Source: Prosthecobacter vanneervenii
GTDB lineage: Bacteria > Verrucomicrobiota > Verrucomicrobiia > Verrucomicrobiales > Verrucomicrobiaceae
Direction of reading: 5' to 3'
NCBI RefSeq assembly: GCF_014203095.1
Contig: NZ_JACHIG010000012.1
Span: 1-64,000, forward strand
DNA length: 64,000 nucleotides
In this document: piece after piece, positions 60,455 through 64,000 of the stretch
Numbering within the stretch: the stretch's first letter is position 1
How the letters are laid out: each line of letters begins with the position of its first letter
Made by a program: the position numbers and the translations under genes
Notes under the pieces: generated by a model
The model's input: only the letters and a program-made list of their open reading frames with translations
What the model was told of the DNA's origin: nothing
Databases searched by the model: none

Positions 60455-61198
60455 CTACATCTGCACGCACAGTTTCGCGATCTCGTTCTTGCTCAGCTCG
60501 CGCCACTTTCCTTTCGGCAGACTGCCCAGCTCCAGCGTGCCGATTTTCACACGCATCAAGCGGAGGACTTCGATGTTGAAGGCTTCCAGCAGGCGGCGGA
60601 TGTGGCGGTTGCGCCCTTCATCCAGGATGACTTCGAGCCACATGTTTTTTTCGCCGGCACGGAGAATTTTGACCGCCTTGGCGGAGAGGTGGCCGCCTAA
60701 TTCTTCATCCTCGACGCCCTGCCGGATCTGGGCGAGACGCTTTTCATCCACAGTGCCGCCGATCTGCACGTGATAGGTTTTGTCCACATGGGTGTCTGGA
60801 TTGGTGATGGCATCCGCCCAAGTATTGTCATTGGTGAAGAGCAGCAGGCCCTCGCTGGCCTTGTCCAGGCGGCCTACGGGGGAGAGATGCGGCAGGCGTG
60901 AGCCCTCAAAGCAGGAGTAAACCGTCTCACGCCCGAGCTCATCCGAAGCACTGGTGACGAGGCCGCGCGGCTTGTTGAGCATGACATAGACCTGCTTTGC
61001 CTGATTGATGCTGACATCATCCATGATGATGATGTCTTTTTTGAGCACGACGGGGAATTCAGGATTTTTTCTCACCACGTGATTCACCTGCACCTTGCCC
61101 ATGCGGATCAGCTCCGTGGCTCGACTGCGCGAGCAGAAGCCCAGCTTTGACATGGCGCGGGCGAGTCCGGTGCGGGTGGTGGGTGGCGGTTGTGACAT
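60455..61198 (-). CDS. RsuA/RluB-family pseudouridine synthase
   Basis: The 247-aa enzyme has an S4 RNA-binding domain (about 10-65; GLARAMSKLGFCSRSRATELI) and a pseudouridine synthase domain with catalytic Asp in PVGRLDKASEGLLLFTND and the late DEGRNRHIRRLLEAF motif. It modifies a uridine in rRNA, most likely 23S (RluB-like) or 16S (RsuA-like). It is convergent with rtcR. Confidence 0.92.
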   Translation of the reverse strand: MSQPPPTTRTGLARAMSKLGFCSRSRATELIRMGKVQVNHVVRKNPEFPVVLKKDIIIMDDVSINQAKQVYVMLNKPRGLVTSASDELGRETVYSCFEGSRLPHLSPVGRLDKASEGLLLFTNDNTWADAITNPDTHVDKTYHVQIGGTVDEKRLAQIRQGVEDEELGGHLSAKAVKILRAGEKNMWLEVILDEGRNRHIRRLLEAFNIEVLRLMRVKIGTLELGSLPKGKWRELSKNEIAKLCVQM

Positions 61199-61308
61199 GG
61201 CGGCAGAGTTAGCGCATGCGTGACAGCTTTGCCGGGGGAATCTGCTGGTGAAGAGGCCTGCGCAGGCAATAACTACAGCATCAACCTCGTTTGGAAATAA
61301 CGAACCTC

Positions 61309-62022
61309 ATGACTTCACGACGCGCAATCAAGCTGATCTTTCTCCTGCTTGCCTGCCTGCTGCTGACGTCTCACGCATCTGCAGCGACGATCGACGCCAT
61401 CACTTTTGCTGCTGAACCGGGAAAGCTTTTTCTGCCTGCCAATGAAGCGCTTGATGAGCTAAAATGGCCGGTGGCCCGGGATGATAAAGGAAGAATCTCT
61501 CTGCTGAACGAAATGGAAGTGAAGGCCGGGACACTGCGCATCCTGCCAGATGGCACCGAGCTGGTAAGCACAGAGCTCCTGGCCCAAGCCGGAGCGCAAG
61601 TGACACCGCCGGATGAAGATGGCAGCGTCAAAGTAGGAGGGTTGTTTCGTGGTTTCGTGCTGAAGGCCGGAGCACAGCGGGTGGTGGTCAGCCTCAAGCG
61701 GCAGGTGCTCCAGGGGTGGCAGGGCGACCGCCTGGTGATGCAAACGCACATCAGCTCCGGCCGCAACGGACGCACGCCCGCAGGTGAATTCCACGCAGGC
61801 CCCTTCCGGACGGCCATGCACTATTCCAGCCTCTTTCAAAATGCGCCGATGCCATGGAGTGTGCAGATCAACGGCAACATTTTCATCCATGGCTTCACCA
61901 GCGTTCCCGATTACCCCGCCTCCCACGGCTGCATCCGGGTGCCGCTGACAAATGGCAATCCGGCCAAGTTTTTCTACGAGTGGGTGCTCAGCGGCACGCC
62001 GGTGAGCGTGACGAAGGATTAA
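61309..62022 (+). CDS. Exported L,D-transpeptidase (YkuD domain)
   Basis: The 237-aa protein has a signal peptide (1-26), a beta-rich N-terminal region (about 27-115) and a C-terminal YkuD domain with FIHGF and YPASHGCIRVPL (catalytic His/Cys). It would crosslink or modify peptidoglycan in the periplasm. A second YkuD protein lies at 38.3-38.8 kb but lacks the N-terminal part. It converges on rsgA with 3 bp between stops. Confidence 0.9.
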   Translation: MTSRRAIKLIFLLLACLLLTSHASAATIDAITFAAEPGKLFLPANEALDELKWPVARDDKGRISLLNEMEVKAGTLRILPDGTELVSTELLAQAGAQVTPPDEDGSVKVGGLFRGFVLKAGAQRVVVSLKRQVLQGWQGDRLVMQTHISSGRNGRTPAGEFHAGPFRTAMHYSSLFQNAPMPWSVQINGNIFIHGFTSVPDYPASHGCIRVPLTNGNPAKFFYEWVLSGTPVSVTKD

Positions 62023-62025
62023 TAC

Positions 62026-63150
62026 TCAGGCGCGAGGCTTCAGATCTCGCTCGATGTCCTCACGATCGACGCGATTGCGCGCCTTGATCTTGTGGTCGCG
62101 CTTGTTGCGGCGCTCGACGGTCATCTGGCGTTTCTTGCGTTGCTTGCGCAGCTTGGCGATTTCCTCTTCCAGCTTCAGGTAGCCTTCGTAGCGCTCGGCG
62201 TCCAGAGTACCCGCCTCCACAGCACCACGGATGGCACATCCGGCATCGGAGCCGTGTTTGCAGTCGCCGTATTTGCACTGCCGGGCGAGTTCGTCGATGT
62301 CGGCAAAGCGCTCGCGCAGCGTGGTCTCATTCGTCCACATCTGGACTTCCTTGATGCCGGGGTTGTCGATGATGATGCCACCTTTATCGAGCACCAGCAG
62401 CTCTCGGGCGGTGGTGGTGTGGCGGCCTTTGCCGGTGATCTCGTTCACCTCGTCCACCCACTGCCAGTCCTCTCCCAGCAGCAGATTGACCAGCGCGGAT
62501 TTGCCCACGCCGCTGGAGCCGATGATGGCCACGCTCTGCCCGCGCTTGAAGTAATCTTTCAGCACCTTGAGCCCTTTGCGTTTTTTGACACTGGTCACAT
62601 GCACGTCGGCCTCGGCATTCAATGCACGGATGGAGTCTGCGGCCTCCTGGTTCTGGCTGTCGGGATAGAGGTCGGCTTTGTTGACCAGCACGACCGCCTT
62701 GGCACCGCTGCGGGCGATGAGTGTGAAGTAGCGCTCCATGCGGCGCAGGCTGAAATCAGGACCCGCATCGGTCACGACGATGACTGCATTCACATTGGCG
62801 GCTATGACTTGCTCCTCGGCACTGAAGCCGGAGGCCTTGCGGGAAAAGCAGGTCTGCCGTGGCAGGCGGGCGCGGATGATGTTGTCACCATCTTCGCCTC
62901 CCACTTCCAGAGCCACCCAGTCGCCCACGGCGGGCAGGTCTGCATCGGTTTCGGCATCGTGATAAACTTTGCCGCTGAGGATGACCTCGAACTCATCAAA
63001 ACCCTTGGCACCGTCTTCCAGCAACGCGCCGTAGCTGATCTTGTTGTCCCGGATCAGGCGCGCAGGCTTCCAGCCTTGGGCATGGTAGGGCTCAAAATGC
63101 TTCGCAAAGAAGTCATTCCAGCCCAGATCGATGAGACTTAGCGACGCCAT
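62026..63150 (-). CDS. rsgA: Small ribosomal subunit biogenesis GTPase RsgA
   Basis: The 374-aa circularly permuted GTPase has an N-terminal OB-fold (about 30-105), then NKAD (G4), GSSGVGKSALVN (G1), the TTTARE switch and DNPG (G3), and a C-terminal zinc site in CKYGDCKHGSDAGC. It helps late 30S maturation. A long basic C-terminal tail (KRQMTVERRNKRDHKIKAR) probably binds rRNA. Its start overlaps the end of the opgG-like gene by 13 bp. Confidence 0.95.
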   Translation of the reverse strand: MASLSLIDLGWNDFFAKHFEPYHAQGWKPARLIRDNKISYGALLEDGAKGFDEFEVILSGKVYHDAETDADLPAVGDWVALEVGGEDGDNIIRARLPRQTCFSRKASGFSAEEQVIAANVNAVIVVTDAGPDFSLRRMERYFTLIARSGAKAVVLVNKADLYPDSQNQEAADSIRALNAEADVHVTSVKKRKGLKVLKDYFKRGQSVAIIGSSGVGKSALVNLLLGEDWQWVDEVNEITGKGRHTTTARELLVLDKGGIIIDNPGIKEVQMWTNETTLRERFADIDELARQCKYGDCKHGSDAGCAIRGAVEAGTLDAERYEGYLKLEEEIAKLRKQRKKRQMTVERRNKRDHKIKARNRVDREDIERDLKPRA

Positions 63151-64000
63151 TGATACATCCAGCGTTCGGAGATGACCTTCTTCTCGTCCTTCAGCTCCAT
63201 CATGATTTCCAGCAGATTGGTGGCCTCAGGGATATCGAGCTTAAAGAAGGCGCGCCAGCCGCCGGTCTCGTTGTTCCGCATCACGCGCTTGTCCAGCACC
63301 TTGCCTTCGCCACCACTGAGCACCACGTCAATGTCCGGCGTCCAGTCTTTGGGCTTGCCGGCTCCGTTTTCACCGCCTTTGGCAAAGTCGATCACATAGA
63401 GGTGGTCGTCTGAGTCCATCACAAAGCCACGGCGGGAGCTGATGACTTTGCAAAGCGTGCCAGGCTCGTGCTGGTCCAGCCAGCTGAGCTTGTACTCCAC
63501 CTTGAGAGGCTCCTGCGGGGTGGCTGGCAGGTTATCGGGCTTCCACATGGCCACGATGTTGTCCCAGGTCTCCTCGCCGCTGGAGAGCTCCACCAGCGTC
63601 ACTGCACCTTTGCCAAAGCCGCTGATGGGCTGCACCCACACCGCAGGGCGGCGGTGGTAGTTGGCCTCCAGATCCTGGAAGTTATTGAAGTCACGGTCAC
63701 GTTCGGCCAGGCCAAAGCCCTTCAGATTGCCGGTTTCAAAAATGCTCAGGCGCATGTCTCGGCTGACATCCAGCGGACGCCAGATGCTCGGACCGCCTTC
63801 GATCTCGATCTGCATGCCGTCTGAGTCGTGCACCTCGGGACGGAAATCGTAGGGCTTGGGGTGGGAGTTTTCACCAAACCAGAACATGCTGGAGAAGGGA
63901 GCGATGCCCAGCATCTTCACCGCCTTGCGCAGGTGCAGAGTGGCCTTGATCTTCATCTCGGTGCTGACGCCCGGGGTGGACTCAAATTCATAAGCCCCCG
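63138..64000 (-). CDS. OpgG/MdoG-like glucan biosynthesis protein, partial
   Basis: At least 287 residues of the C-terminal part are present; the frame stays open to the window edge, so the start lies outside. Segments such as MFWFGENSHPKPYDFRPEVHDSDG, RPLDVSRDMRLSIF, FNNFQDLEANYHRRPAVWVQP and WDNIVAMWKP are typical of the periplasmic glucan biosynthesis protein OpgG/OpgD family. These proteins act on osmoregulated periplasmic glucans. The ATG at 63956 is internal, not the true start. Confidence 0.9.
   Translation of the reverse strand, partial: GAYEFESTPGVSTEMKIKATLHLRKAVKMLGIAPFSSMFWFGENSHPKPYDFRPEVHDSDGMQIEIEGGPSIWRPLDVSRDMRLSIFETGNLKGFGLAERDRDFNNFQDLEANYHRRPAVWVQPISGFGKGAVTLVELSSGEETWDNIVAMWKPDNLPATPQEPLKVEYKLSWLDQHEPGTLCKVISSRRGFVMDSDDHLYVIDFAKGGENGAGKPKDWTPDIDVVLSGGEGKVLDKRVMRNNETGGWRAFFKLDIPEATNLLEIMMELKDEKKVISERWMYQWRR

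Noticed and set aside
1..64000. CRISPR arrays, tRNA or rRNA genes, insertion sequences
   Set aside because: No regularly spaced repeats, cloverleaf-like blocks, rRNA segments or transposase frames with terminal repeats were seen by eye; a tRNA scan would settle it.

Overview
The window is a GC-rich, gene-dense chromosomal segment most like a member of the Verrucomicrobiota, plausibly near Prosthecobacter. The basis is gene content: a sulfatase, a remnant of a 3-keto-disaccharide hydrolase (DUF1080), a giant ThuA / PVC-type dehydrogenase / cytochrome c protein, a DUF5069 protein, an M56 sensor protease with BlaI, and many exported proteins whose starts often lack a strong Shine-Dalgarno. This is an assignment by gene content, not phylogeny. 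No rRNA, tRNA, CRISPR array or intact insertion sequence was seen.

Layout. 0.2-20.9 kb is ordinary chromosome: a tandem CCxxC metal-binding protein, a methyltransferase, a BlaI/M56 pair with candidate operators, an MFS transporter, a PIG-L deacetylase, lysS followed by an AT-richer gene resembling a PD-(D/E)XK nuclease, an esterase, a sulfatase, a TPR protein, a sodium:solute symporter, ilvC, an FKBP isomerase and an HGSNAT-like membrane protein. 20.9-22.0 kb is a gene desert with hairpins and the 3' stump of a DUF1080 gene that still has its terminator. 22.1-29.5 kb holds an ECF sigma factor fused to a membrane domain, the giant ThuA protein and secG. 29.7-41.2 kb has two VWA proteins beside a two-component system, a divergent fabZ-like/plsC pair, an alpha/beta hydrolase, an L,D-transpeptidase, and a NemR-like TetR regulator with palindromic operators in front of itself and of a thioredoxin-DUF5069-SDR operon.

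41.2-50.16 kb is the most striking part: a 12-gene minus-strand operon, most junctions being 4-bp ATGA overlaps. It reads NrtR-type Nudix regulator, NADAR, DUF4291, two ADP-ribosylglycohydrolases, KptA/Tpt1, a macrodomain, a PARG-like protein, a small membrane protein, pncB, an endonuclease V and pncA. NAD salvage is thus joined in one transcript to a dense set of ADP-ribose removers, an NAD-dependent RNA 2'-phosphotransferase and a nucleic-acid repair nuclease. Tandem GTGT/ACAC palindromes lie over the GTG start of the first gene.

50.5-64 kb has asd, a second two-component system and an M19 dipeptidase. It then has an RNA-repair locus: an unknown gene, rtcB and rtcA, behind a good sigma-54 promoter and divergent from rtcR. 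The window ends with an RsuA/RluB-type pseudouridine synthase, a second L,D-transpeptidase, rsgA and the 3' part of an opgG-like glucan gene cut by the window edge. A GAGGACGAG-rich intergenic repeat occurs near 17.4, 17.6 and 50.4 kb.
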